From contig JADLHO010000211.1 in assembly GCA_020848735.1 (NCBI GenBank), forward strand, positions 1 through 63,022: 63,022 nt of DNA. Direction: 5' to 3'. The notes beneath the pieces are model-generated. The model saw only the letters and a program-made list of their open reading frames with translations. It was not told the origin of the DNA and did not search any database. Positions within the stretch are counted from its first letter, which is position 1. Each line of letters starts with the position of its first letter. Positions 21,012 through 29,050 of the stretch are shown here, one piece after another. This stretch comes from Planctomycetota bacterium (lineage in GTDB: Bacteria > Planctomycetota > UBA1135 > UBA2386). The translations under genes and the position numbers were made by a program.

Positions 21012-22675
21012 TTGGCCTCGTGGACGCTGCGTCCGGCGGAGATCACGCGGAGCACGCGGCTCTCGCTGGAGAGCAGGGGCGCCGAGGTCACGACGACGTC
21101 GGCGAGCTTGCCGGCCTCGAGCGAACCGCACTCGCGTGCGACGCCCAGCAGTTCGGCGGCGTCGATCGTCAGCGCGCGCAGGGCGAGCTCGGCCGGAACG
21201 CCGGCGCCGACGGCCTCGGCAGCGATCGATGCCAGGTTGCGCGCGCGCTCGAGCGAGAGCGATCCGATCGCGAGCGGCACACCCCGCTCGGCGAGCAGGG
21301 CGGCGATCGAGCGGCGCTCATCGTTGGGCCCGAGCTCGGCCAGGGGTGGCAGCTCGGCGCCGCCGACGACGACCGGAAGGCCGGCCTCCGTGATCGCCGC
21401 CACCTCGCTGGCGGCCCGCGTCGCGATCTCCAGCACCAGGCGCTTCACGCCGTGTTGCCTCGCGATCTCGAGGGCGCGGGTCACCTCTTCGCCGCGATCG
21501 ACCTCGACGAAGAGCGCGAGCTTGCCCTCGCGCAGCGCCAGCAGGGCGTCCTTCGCAGGGTCGCGCGGGGGAGCCGGGGGGAACTGCGGCCGCTCCGGGG
21601 GCTTCTCCTCCGCCGCTGGCGCCTGGTTCGCAGGGGCGGCACCCGGGCTCGCCGGGCTCGCCGGTGCGGGATTCTGGGGCGACGGGTTCTGCGGCGCGGG
21701 GTTCTGGGGCGCCGGGTCCTGGGGCGGCCGACGCTCCGCGCCGCCGGGTGCGGGGTTCTCGCCGCCCTGGCCACCGCCCGGCCCGCGCCGACCGCGCGGC
21801 CCGCGTGCGCCCGGCTCGCCGCTCCTCGCCGGGGCCTCGCCGCCGCCTGCGTTCGCCGGCCGCGCGCCGGGCGCCGTCGCGGCCTCGCCGCCCGTCTTGC
21901 CGTTCTTCTTGCGGTGCCACTCGAGCCAAGCCTCGAGCTGCTTGCCGTACTCCGCGAGCTTCGTCTCGTGCTCGCGCAGCGCGGTCTGGTAGGCCTCGAG
22001 CTGATCGAACTCTCCGCCGAGGCCGGCGAGGCGATCGATGCGGGCGAGCGGATGCGACGGACCATCGCCCGCGGCGAGGCGCAGGTGCACGCCGACCGTC
22101 TCGTGACCCGGGAAGGGCTTCGGCCCGTCCGCATCCAGGTGCAGGAGAACGCCCTGTCCGCGCCAGACTCCGGCGCTGCGGCTCGACACGTAGGCGGTCG
22201 TCACCCCGCGCTCGACGAGTTGCCGGCTCCGTGGCTCGGCGAGATCGAGCGCGAGGACCATCTCGCCGCCCGCGTCGGCGATCCCGTCGCCACCGCTCGG
22301 CACGCAGGCCTGGGACAGCGAGTCGACCAGGCCGGGATAGGCGTGGGCGTCGGGGTGCTCGAAGACCTGCGCGTCGGCGGGGATCTGGACCGACCCGGCC
22401 GCGCCGACGGCGCTGATCCGGCTGCCCTGCATGAGGATCACGCCATCCTTGATCGCGGGGCCGACCATCGGGTGGACCGTGCCGACCCGCAACGCGACGT
22501 AGGGCTCGGGCCTGGCGGCAGGGGGCTCGGGCGTGGCGGCACTCGGTTCCGGGCTCGCTTCGGGCTCGGTCGCGGGCTCCTGGCCGCGGACCCGGAGCTC
22601 GGTGAGCGAGAGAACGGCGAACAGGGCGGTCGGCAGCACGCCGCACCACCCACGGTCGCGGGCAGGGTCGGGCAT
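21008..22675 (-). CDS. Secreted degenerate amidohydrolase with long Pro/Gly/Gln-rich insert, operon gene 1
   Basis: The protein is 555 aa and is the first gene of the operon. An N-terminal hydrophobic segment (about 12-25) precedes a Glu/Pro/Ala-rich linker (32-58). Scaffold markers are 'DGVILMQGSRISAVG', 'VERGVTTAYVSS' and the C-terminal 'GSLEAGKLADVVVT'. The HxH position reads V-D-S-L120-S-Q122, so both histidines are missing. A charged helix (about 225-260) is followed by a low-complexity region (about 262-372) with PQNPAP-type repeats and RGPRG-type repeats; then the barrel resumes with 'LREGKLALFVEVDRGEE'. Upstream lies a 205-base divergent region shared with the gene at 22881, which should hold the operon promoter. 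Confidence 0.85.
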   Translation of the reverse strand: MPDPARDRGWCGVLPTALFAVLSLTELRVRGQEPATEPEASPEPSAATPEPPAARPEPYVALRVGTVHPMVGPAIKDGVILMQGSRISAVGAAGSVQIPADAQVFEHPDAHAYPGLVDSLSQACVPSGGDGIADAGGEMVLALDLAEPRSRQLVERGVTTAYVSSRSAGVWRGQGVLLHLDADGPKPFPGHETVGVHLRLAAGDGPSHPLARIDRLAGLGGEFDQLEAYQTALREHETKLAEYGKQLEAWLEWHRKKNGKTGGEAATAPGARPANAGGGEAPARSGEPGARGPRGRRGPGGGQGGENPAPGGAERRPPQDPAPQNPAPQNPSPQNPAPASPASPGAAPANQAPAAEEKPPERPQFPPAPPRDPAKDALLALREGKLALFVEVDRGEEVTRALEIARQHGVKRLVLEIATRAASEVAAITEAGLPVVVGGAELPPLAELGPNDERRSIAALLAERGVPLAIGSLSLERARNLASIAAEAVGAGVPAELALRALTIDAAELLGVARECGSLEAGKLADVVVTSAPLLSSESRVLRVISAGRSVHEAK

Positions 22676-22880
22676 CGTCGAGGCGGGCGCGAGAGGGGAG
22701 GAGTCGCCGGCCGGACTTCGGCGAGCGGGGAGGACCTTCTACGGGTCCCCTCCCGCGTCTGCCAGACGACGGCGTCACGGACACGTGAACTCTCGGGCCG
22801 TCCCGATGCGGAGCGCAGGCTCGCCCTGCGGTTACGCCTCGACGCGGCTGCGCTACCCTCGCCCTGTCCAACGAGCCGCC
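22676..22880. promoter_or_regulatory. Divergent intergenic region upstream of the amidohydrolase operon
   Basis: These 205 bases separate the start of the leftward eight-gene operon (22675) from the rightward secreted propeller gene (22881). It must contain the promoter of at least the leftward operon, but no convincing -35/-10 pair or operator could be picked out by eye in this GC-rich sequence. Confidence 0.35.
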
Positions 22881-24254
22881 ATGAACGAGTCCGCACCTCG
22901 CTGCCCCTCCCCTCTCCGAGTCCGGAGCACGGCGTTCCACGCGATCGTGGGTCTCGCCGCGCTGGCGCTGCCGGGGCACGCGCAGCAGCGCGCGCTGATC
23001 GACCTGAGCCCCGGTCTCGCGGAGCACCGCGACGCGGTGGTCAGCCCCAACGGGCTCTGGATCGCCTACCGCAGCGGCAACCAGCTCGGCGTCATGACGA
23101 TCGGCGGTCAGAACCCGGTGAACGTCTACCAGGGTGCGGTTTCGGGGGGCTTCGTCTGGGCGACGAGCAGCGCCTCCCTGCTCCTCGCCGACTCGGGGAC
23201 GATCTATTCGACGCCGCGCACCGGTCCGAGCCTCACGACGCTGGCGAGCTTCGCCAACCAGAGCGTCACGATCTGGGACCTCGACGCGCTCGGCACCAAG
23301 CTCTACTGCACGCGCTACAACCCCTCGAACTCGACCTACACCGCCTTCGAGCTCGCCACCTCCGGCGGCAGCCCGGCGCGCGAGCTCTTCTCGACGCAGG
23401 ACGAGGTCTTCGGGCTGCGCATCGACCCCTCGGGTCGCTACGTCTTCCACCTGCAGCGGGCGCCCGCGCCGTTCAGCCCGATCGCGGGGTTCCGCACCGA
23501 CCTCAACACCACGACGACCGCCGCGTTCGGCCCGAGCTCGCTCGGCACGGTGGTCCGGGACCCCGACTGGCTCGACGCGGGGGACAACGTGGCCGTCACC
23601 GCCCAGGACCCGGTGGGGCGCCTGAGCGTCGTGCGGATCGAGCGGATCGCGCAACGGATGGTGCCGCTGAGCAGCGGCACCCTGCACCAGCGCACGAGCG
23701 TCTCCCCGGATCGCCGCTGGATCCTCTGCGAGTCCGTCGACGGTCTCGGCGGCAACGGCCCGGCCCTGTTCTCCAACGATGGCGGCGGCGAGATCCTGCT
23801 CTACACGCGCGAGCCCTTCGCCTGGTACGGCTCGCTCTCGATGGATGCGGGGTCGCGTTACGTCGTGTTCTCGGCGCGGCGCGTGAACACCACCGAGAAC
23901 GCGCGCATCTTCCGGCTCGATCTCGATCGCGAGATGCGCGCGTCGCCGTACGTCGCGATCGGCTTTCCCATCGCGCTCGAACTGCCGGCGACCGCCAACG
24001 AGCTCGGCGTGATCTTCCTCGGCCAGCGCCAGGCGCCGTTCACGCTCTTCGCGATCGACCACGACTTCGACCTCGGCGCCAACTTCGCCATCCTCACCAT
24101 CGCGCTCGGCGGGACCTCGCCGATCACGACGACGCTGCCGATCCCCAACGATCCGCTCTTCGCGGGCCTGACGATCGACTTCCAGGGCTTCCGCTACGAC
24201 GGCGTGAGCAGCGCCGCGCAGTTCACGCGCTCGGGCCGCTTCTACATCTTCTGA
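22881..24254 (+). CDS. Secreted TolB-like beta-propeller protein
   Basis: The protein is 457 aa. The ATG at 22881 was chosen because it begins the signal peptide region (hydrophobic core, then GHAQQ); the frame is open further upstream. Repeats of the type 'VSPNGLWIAYRSGNQLGVM', 'IDPSGRYVFHLQ', 'VSPDRRWILCES' and 'MDAGSRYVVFSARR' are the blades of a WD40/PD40 propeller like that of TolB. The last 40 residues ('IPNDPLFAGLTIDFQGF' then the terminal aromatic strand) match the C-terminal module common to planctomycete secreted proteins here. No enzymatic motif is seen; a binding role in the periplasm or on the surface is inferred. Confidence 0.75.
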   Translation: MNESAPRCPSPLRVRSTAFHAIVGLAALALPGHAQQRALIDLSPGLAEHRDAVVSPNGLWIAYRSGNQLGVMTIGGQNPVNVYQGAVSGGFVWATSSASLLLADSGTIYSTPRTGPSLTTLASFANQSVTIWDLDALGTKLYCTRYNPSNSTYTAFELATSGGSPARELFSTQDEVFGLRIDPSGRYVFHLQRAPAPFSPIAGFRTDLNTTTTAAFGPSSLGTVVRDPDWLDAGDNVAVTAQDPVGRLSVVRIERIAQRMVPLSSGTLHQRTSVSPDRRWILCESVDGLGGNGPALFSNDGGGEILLYTREPFAWYGSLSMDAGSRYVVFSARRVNTTENARIFRLDLDREMRASPYVAIGFPIALELPATANELGVIFLGQRQAPFTLFAIDHDFDLGANFAILTIALGGTSPITTTLPIPNDPLFAGLTIDFQGFRYDGVSSAAQFTRSGRFYIF

Positions 24255-24257
24255 AGC

Positions 24258-24287
24258 GCGGCGCGGCGGGAACGGCGCACGCGCCGC
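24258..24287 (+). terminator. GC-rich hairpin after the propeller gene
   Basis: There is a perfect 8-bp inverted repeat, GCGGCGCG (24258-24265) and CGCGCCGC (24280-24287), with a 14-base loop, immediately after the stop at 24254. No T-run follows, so it may act as a weak or Rho-assisted terminator. The ferredoxin gene starts 14 bases later. Confidence 0.4.
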
Positions 24288-24301
24288 TATGCTCGCCGCC
24301 C

Positions 24302-24598
24302 TTGTCGACACTCGTCGAAGTCCGGTTCCTCCCCGCGGAGCGCAGCGTCTGGATCGCTCCGGGTAGCACGATCCTCGCCGCGGCCGAGGCGGCCGGGCTC
24401 GAGGTCGTCACCGGCTGCACGAGGGGCATGTGCGGGACCGATCCCGTGCGCGTCCCCTCGGGCGCCGAGGGGCTCGCCGCCCCCGCCGGACACGAGCGGG
24501 GCACGCTCGATCGGATGGGGCTGGGTCCGGATTGGCGCCTCGCGTGCTCCGCACGCGTCGAGCGCGGGCCGCTCGTCGTCGAACTCGGGACCTTCTGA
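24302..24598 (+). CDS. Small 2Fe-2S ferredoxin-type protein
   Basis: The protein is about 98 aa from a TTG start at 24302; no ATG or GTG lies in a better place, so the start is tentative. It has a ubiquitin-like ferredoxin fold: 'VRFLPAERSVWIAPGSTILAA' and the cluster loop 'GCTRGMCGTDPVRV', with a final Cys in 'RLACSARV'. Standard plant-type ferredoxins have C-x4-C-x2-C and a distant fourth Cys; here the third ligand position is Asp (CGTD). This CGTDP loop looks like a regular variant rather than an error, so Asp may replace Cys as ligand. The stop overlaps the next start (TGATG), so it is coupled to the pseudouridine synthase gene. Its electron partner is unknown. Confidence 0.75.
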   Translation: MSTLVEVRFLPAERSVWIAPGSTILAAAEAAGLEVVTGCTRGMCGTDPVRVPSGAEGLAAPAGHERGTLDRMGLGPDWRLACSARVERGPLVVELGTF

Positions 24599-25509
24599 TG
24601 GGCGATCACCGAATCCCTCCTGAACTCGACGGCCTGCGGCTCGACGGGGCCGTGCACCGGCTCGCTCCCGAGCTCTCCCGCATGACGGCGAAGCGCGCCT
24701 GTGAACTCGGGGCGGTCGCGGTCGACGGCGCGCGCGCGGCCGGCACCGACCGCGTCCGCGCGGGGATGCGCGTGCAGTGGGACGACGCGACGCTCCCGAG
24801 CTCGCTCGCCCTGGGGCTGCCGGTGGTCTTCGCCGACCGCGACGTCCTCGTGCTGCACAAGCCCGCGGGTCTCGCCGTGCACGGCGGTCCCCTCGTCGAC
24901 GACTCGGTCGCGCGACGGCTCGCCGAGGTCTTCCCGGGGACCGGCGCCGGCCTCGTCCATCGCCTCGATCGCGAGGCTTCCGGGCTCCTGATCATCGGCC
25001 GGCACAAGGAGGCGCTGCGCGCGCTCGCGGCGGCGATGGAGCGGGCGGCGATCTCGCGGCGCTACCTCGCCGGCGTGGCGGGTCTGCCCGCTCAGGACGA
25101 GTTCCAGGTCGAGCTCCCGCTGCGCATCGTCGACGAACCGCAGGGCGATCGGCCGAAGGCGCTCGTCGATCCCGAGAACGGCCAGCCGGCGCGCAGCGCC
25201 GTGCGCGTGCTCGAGCGCGGCCGCAGCGCGAGCCTCGTGATGGTGACCCTGGAGGCCAGCGGCCGCACGCACCAGATCCGCGCGCATCTCGCGGCGAGCG
25301 GGCATCCGCTGCTCGGCGACCCGCGCTATGGGGACGCCGCGGCGAACGAAGCCGCGCGCGCGACCTACGGCGTGCGCCGCCTCCTCCTGCACGCCGCGGA
25401 ACTGCGCTTCCCCGCTCCCGACGACGGCCGGCTCATCGAGGTCACGGCGATGCACGAGCCCGACTTCGTGCGGCTCTTCCGCTCGCTGCGCCCGCCGCGA
25501 TCGGCATAG
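24598..25509 (+). CDS. RluA-family pseudouridine synthase
   Basis: The protein is 303 aa. The start ATG at 24598 overlaps the ferredoxin stop. An S4-like N-terminal segment (about 10-65) is followed by the catalytic domain with 'VLVLHKPAGLAVHGG' and the active-site motif HRLDREASG, with the catalytic Asp at 124. 'RTHQIRAHLAASGHPLLGD' is the conserved RluA-type C-terminal motif. These enzymes isomerise specific uridines in 23S rRNA or tRNA; the exact site cannot be assigned. The canonical motif ends TSG, whereas here it is ASG, a common variation. Confidence 0.92.
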   Translation: MGDHRIPPELDGLRLDGAVHRLAPELSRMTAKRACELGAVAVDGARAAGTDRVRAGMRVQWDDATLPSSLALGLPVVFADRDVLVLHKPAGLAVHGGPLVDDSVARRLAEVFPGTGAGLVHRLDREASGLLIIGRHKEALRALAAAMERAAISRRYLAGVAGLPAQDEFQVELPLRIVDEPQGDRPKALVDPENGQPARSAVRVLERGRSASLVMVTLEASGRTHQIRAHLAASGHPLLGDPRYGDAAANEAARATYGVRRLLLHAAELRFPAPDDGRLIEVTAMHEPDFVRLFRSLRPPRSA

Positions 25510-25518
25510 GATGCCCCG

Positions 25519-26115
25519 GTGACCGACCGCCCGCTCCGCGACGCCGTCCATTTCTTCGGCCGGTTCCTGAAGAGCCCCGGCTCGGTCGGTGCGGTGCTGC
25601 CCTCCTCGCGTTTCCTCGCCCGGGAGCTCGTCGGTGACCTCAGCTCGCTGCGGCCCGGCGACGCGGTCGTGGAGTACGGCCCGGGGACCGGCGCGATCAC
25701 CCGCCGCATCGCCGAGGTCCTGCCCGAGGGCGTCCGCTACCTCGGCATCGAGCTCGAGCAGAGCTTCGTCCGCCGCCTGCAGCAGCGCTTCCCCAAGCTC
25801 GGCTTCCACCACGGCTCGGTCGCCGACGTCGAGGAGATCCTGGCCGCCGAGGGCCTGCCGCGGCCCTCGCGCATCGTCTCGGGCTTGCCCTTTGCCAGTC
25901 TGCCGCGAGCCGTGCAGGAAGCGGTCGTCGACGGGACCGCGCGCACGCTCGCGGTCGGTGGAGAGTTCCGCACCTTCCAATATGTGCACGCCTGGCCACT
26001 CACGACGGCGAAGCGCTTCCGCGCCGCGATGGACGCGAGATTCAGCCGCTTCACCCGACACGGTCCCATTGTGAGGAACGTTCCACCGGCCTTCGTGCTC
26101 GTCTACGGGAACTGA
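25519..26115 (+). CDS. Class I SAM methyltransferase, phospholipid/rRNA-dimethylase-like
   Basis: The protein is 198 aa with a GTG start. The SAM-binding motif I is 'VVEYGPGTGAITRRI' (50-64), preceded by 'SPGSVGAVLPSSRFLA', a sequence typical of bacterial proteins related to phosphatidylethanolamine N-methyltransferase (PmtA) and the KsgA fold. 'IVSGLPFASLP' is in the position of the catalytic motif IV. The likely role is methylation of a lipid head group, but KsgA-like RNA methylation cannot be excluded. It lies 9 bases downstream of the pseudouridine synthase gene, so it is probably in the same operon. Confidence 0.75.
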   Translation: MTDRPLRDAVHFFGRFLKSPGSVGAVLPSSRFLARELVGDLSSLRPGDAVVEYGPGTGAITRRIAEVLPEGVRYLGIELEQSFVRRLQQRFPKLGFHHGSVADVEEILAAEGLPRPSRIVSGLPFASLPRAVQEAVVDGTARTLAVGGEFRTFQYVHAWPLTTAKRFRAAMDARFSRFTRHGPIVRNVPPAFVLVYGN

Positions 26116-26129
26116 TGCCCTCGCGCCGA

Positions 26130-26414
26130 TCAGAGCGCGCGTCGGCGTGAGTCGAGCTCCGTCTCGAGCGCCGCGATCTTCCGCTCGAGCCGCTCCAGGC
26201 GATCGTCTTGCACCCGCTCACGCTCGGTCATGAGCTCCGCGCGCCAGGCCGCGTAACGCGCCACCCAGGCGAGCCCGACCGCGAGGGTCAGAACGCCGAT
26301 GGTCGGCGGATTCCAGGCGGCGAGATGGCGTTCGGCGAGCGTCTCGAAGATCGCCGCCGAGAGGAAGAGCGTGCCGAGCAGGACATGGAAGCCGCGTTCG
26401 CCGAGCGTCACCAT
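26130..26414 (-). CDS. Small membrane protein with C-terminal coiled coil
   Basis: The protein is 94 aa from ATG 26414; the frame extends 26 codons upstream, but that part is Arg/Pro-rich and unlikely to be translated. Two hydrophobic segments (about 9-24 and 36-55) are followed by a heptad-like charged helix ('DDRLERLERKIAALETELD', about 70-88). The family is not recognised. It is convergent with the methyltransferase gene. The topology suggests two transmembrane helices with a cytoplasmic coiled coil. Confidence 0.6.
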   Translation of the reverse strand: MVTLGERGFHVLLGTLFLSAAIFETLAERHLAAWNPPTIGVLTLAVGLAWVARYAAWRAELMTERERVQDDRLERLERKIAALETELDSRRRAL

Positions 26415-26501
26415 CGCCGGGAGCTTAGGCGCCCGCCCGTCTCGCGATCGCGGCGCGCGCGCGTGCGTCGCGCGGCGATCGAGAATGTGCAAAGCGGGGT
26501 C

Positions 26502-26529
26502 TTGCGATGCAGAAGGGTCGCACTAGATT
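26502..26529 (+). promoter_or_regulatory. Candidate sigma70-type promoter upstream of kamA
   Basis: TTGCGA (26502-26507) and TAGATT (26524-26529) are separated by 16 bases in a locally AT-richer stretch. It would give a leader of about 155 bases before the ATG at 26692. The leader contains a 12-base perfect palindrome at 26611-26622 (GCCGTC/GACGGC). Confidence 0.4.
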
Positions 26530-26691
26530 CCGCGCCCACGGGGCCGGGCGTGTGCATTCAGCGACGGGTGGTGTCCGTCCGCATCACGCCGCAGGCTCCG
26601 CAGTCCGAACGCCGTCGACGGCATCGCGCCGTCGAGGCAACCCGCTCGAGGCGGCAGGGCGCCGCTGCGAGCGACTCGCGAACCCAGTCCA

Positions 26692-28413
26692 ATGGCCAAC
26701 CACGAGGCCGGTGCTTCCGCACCGCTGATCGGTCGCCTGACCGATGTTCACGCCGAGCCCGGCTCGGCTTCCGAAGAACCTCCGGGTACGAGGCGCGCGC
26801 GATCGTCGCTCAAGGGCGGCCGTAGCGCGCGCAGGACGGTCCCGACCGTGGGTCAGGGTCTCGCGTCGGCGGGCAGCGCCGTGGCGGGCACCGACGGTGG
26901 CGGGGCGGACGTCGCGGATGCGACGGTCGGCGACGCGAAGCTCACGGCGAAGTCCGTGGGATCGAAGCGTCGTGGGGGTGGCGCGAGCACGGATGGGAGC
27001 GCAGGCACGCGCAACCGTTCGAGCGGCGCCCGTGCGCGTTCGTCGCGACTCGCAGCGCAGGATGGCGCCGCGAAGTCCGAGCACGCGCCCAAGCTCGATG
27101 GGCTCTCGCGTCTCGAGGCCGCGAACCGGCTCGAGTCGATGCCGCGCATCGAGATCGCTCCGGGACTCGATCCGCTCGAGACCGACTTCGTCGTCAGCGA
27201 TCGCACGCGGGCCTTCCGCGCGCGGTTCTACGCGGAGATCGAGGATCGCGAGTGGAACGACTGGAAGTGGCAGCTCCGCAATCGCATCCGCGATCTCGCG
27301 TCGCTCGAGCGCGTGCTCGTGCTCAGCGACGAGGAGCGCGCGATGGTGGCATCGCTCGGCGATCGCCTGCCGGTCGGCATCACGCCGTACTACGCGTCGC
27401 TGATGGACCCGACCGATCCGTCGGAAGCCATCCGCCGGACCCTCGTGCCCGTCGGCGCCGAGACGATCGAGTCGCCGATCGAGCTCGAGGATCCGCTCGC
27501 GGAAGACTCGGACATGCCGGTGCCCGGCCTCGTGCACCGCTACCCCGACCGCGTGCTCTTCCTCGTGACGAGCTTCTGCGCGGTCTACTGCCGCTACTGC
27601 ACGCGCTCGCGGCTCGTCGGCAAGACCGGCGAGTACCACTTCAACCACGCGCAGTACCAGGCCGCGATCGACTACATCGCGGCGACGAAGTCGATCCGTG
27701 ACGTCCTCATCTCCGGCGGTGATCCGCTGACGATGGCCGACGATCGCATCGACTGGCTGCTGTCGCGTCTCCGTGCCATCCCGCACGTGGAGTTCATCCG
27801 GATCGGAAGCAAGGTCCCGGCGGTGTTGCCGCAACGCATCACCCCCGAGCTCTGCGCCATCCTGAAGAAGTACCACCCGTTCTGGATGAGCGTGCACTTC
27901 ACGCATCCGCGTGAGGTCACGCCGGAGGTCGCGCAGGCCTGCGGTCGGCTCGCGGATGCGGGCATCCCGCTCGGCAGCCAGACCGTGCTGATGAAGGGCG
28001 TCAACGACGACGTCCCGACGATGAAGCAGCTCATGCACGAGCTGCTGAAGACCCGCGTCCGCCCCTACTACATCTACCAGTGCGACCCGATCCCCGGGTC
28101 CTCGCACTTCCGCACTCCGGTCGAGAAGGGCCTGGAGATCATCGAGGGGCTGCGCGGTCACACGACGGGGTATGCGGTGCCGCAGTACGTCATCGACGCC
28201 CCCGGCGGCGGTGGCAAGCTGCCGTTGCTGCCGAACTACGTCGTCGGTCGCGAGGGCGATTGGTTGATCCTGCGCAACTACGCGGGTGAGACCTTCCGCT
28301 ACCCGGACCCGATCGAGGCGCCCAAGGCGCCCTCGCGGAACGGCTGCGCGTCGTCGACGCCGTCCGCGGCGAAGTCGAAGTCGGCCGAACACGGCCGCAC
28401 GCGCTGCTCGTGA
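26692..28413 (+). CDS. kamA: KamA-family radical SAM lysine 2,3-aminomutase-like protein
   Basis: The protein is 573 aa. Radical SAM cysteines are C296, C300 and C303 in 'CAVYCRYCTRSR'. The PLP lysine is K509 in 'DAPGGGGK', and the two Asp residues that hold the substrate amino group in lysine 2,3-aminomutase are present as D465 ('YQCDPIPG') and D502. 'LISGGDPL' and 'SHFRTPVEKG' are also conserved. The enzyme should convert L-lysine (or a related amino acid) to the beta-amino isomer. The core begins near residue 160; the first about 155 residues are a low-complexity Gly/Ser/Ala/Arg-rich extension not found in standard KamA, so a start further downstream is possible although no good alternative with a ribosome site is seen. 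Ligases and an acetyltransferase follow, suggesting use of the beta-amino acid as a building block. Confidence 0.88.
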   Translation: MANHEAGASAPLIGRLTDVHAEPGSASEEPPGTRRARSSLKGGRSARRTVPTVGQGLASAGSAVAGTDGGGADVADATVGDAKLTAKSVGSKRRGGGASTDGSAGTRNRSSGARARSSRLAAQDGAAKSEHAPKLDGLSRLEAANRLESMPRIEIAPGLDPLETDFVVSDRTRAFRARFYAEIEDREWNDWKWQLRNRIRDLASLERVLVLSDEERAMVASLGDRLPVGITPYYASLMDPTDPSEAIRRTLVPVGAETIESPIELEDPLAEDSDMPVPGLVHRYPDRVLFLVTSFCAVYCRYCTRSRLVGKTGEYHFNHAQYQAAIDYIAATKSIRDVLISGGDPLTMADDRIDWLLSRLRAIPHVEFIRIGSKVPAVLPQRITPELCAILKKYHPFWMSVHFTHPREVTPEVAQACGRLADAGIPLGSQTVLMKGVNDDVPTMKQLMHELLKTRVRPYYIYQCDPIPGSSHFRTPVEKGLEIIEGLRGHTTGYAVPQYVIDAPGGGGKLPLLPNYVVGREGDWLILRNYAGETFRYPDPIEAPKAPSRNGCASSTPSAAKSKSAEHGRTRCS

Positions 28414-28486
28414 TCGATGGCGCGGGCGCGTCGCGCCGGGTAAGACCCGCGCGGCGCGCTCGCCGGCGTGCAATCCATCCATCGAC

Positions 28487-29011
28487 ATGCATCCCTGTGC
28501 CCGCTGCGCGACCGTCCAGCGCACCTGTTGTCAGCGTGCCGAGATCCTCGTGACCGACGGGGACATCGCGCGCATCCGCGCCGCGACCTCGCGCGACGAT
28601 TTCGTCGAGCTGCGACGTCCCGCCGACCCGGCCTATCTCGAACCCGATCCGGACGATCCCGAGTGGCATGGCCTGACCGTGCGCGAGGGTGGAGTCCGTC
28701 GGATGCTCGTGCGGCGGCCCGACGGCGACTGCGGCTTCCTCGGTGCGCGCGGCTGCGTGCTCGACGAGGAGACGCGACCGGTGGTCTGTCGCCTCTACCC
28801 GTACACCTACGACGCGCAGCGTGTGCACGACGAGGAGCCCGAGTATTGCCCGACGTCGATGCTCCTGCCCGCGGGTGGCAGGATGACCGAGCTGCTCGAG
28901 ATGTCGCGGGCCAAGGCCGAGCGTTGGCGCGCGCAGCTCTACGCCGAGCTCCGCGCCGATCGTGCGGCACGACGCGCCGCCGGGGCCTGCGGAGCCGAGT
29001 CCGCCCCTTGA
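28487..29011 (+). CDS. YkgJ-family cysteine cluster protein
   Basis: The protein is 174 aa. The start ATG at 28487 places the first cysteines at the N-terminus ('MHPCARC', then 'TCCQ'). Further cysteines follow at 'CGFLGARGCVLDEETRPVVCRLYPYTY' and 'EYCPTS', the CxxC...C..C pattern of the YkgJ/Fli zinc- or iron-chelating family. Family function is not firmly known; members are often encoded near metal-dependent or radical enzymes. It sits between kamA and the ATP-grasp genes, so it may belong to the same pathway. Confidence 0.85.
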   Translation: MHPCARCATVQRTCCQRAEILVTDGDIARIRAATSRDDFVELRRPADPAYLEPDPDDPEWHGLTVREGGVRRMLVRRPDGDCGFLGARGCVLDEETRPVVCRLYPYTYDAQRVHDEEPEYCPTSMLLPAGGRMTELLEMSRAKAERWRAQLYAELRADRAARRAAGACGAESAP

Positions 29012-29050
29012 CCGTTGGACCCGGCACTTGCCGCCGGGCGAGGTGATCGC

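Noticed and set aside
21020..22880. Long plus-strand open frame running in phase into the ferredoxin, antisense to the first amidohydrolase gene.
   Set aside because: It is Arg/Ala-rich with no domain and exists because high GC removes stop codons in the other frames; only its last 99 codons (from 24302) look like a protein.
26530..26691. A possible riboswitch in the leader of the KamA gene.
   Set aside because: Apart from one short palindrome no conserved riboswitch (such as the lysine type) could be recognised.
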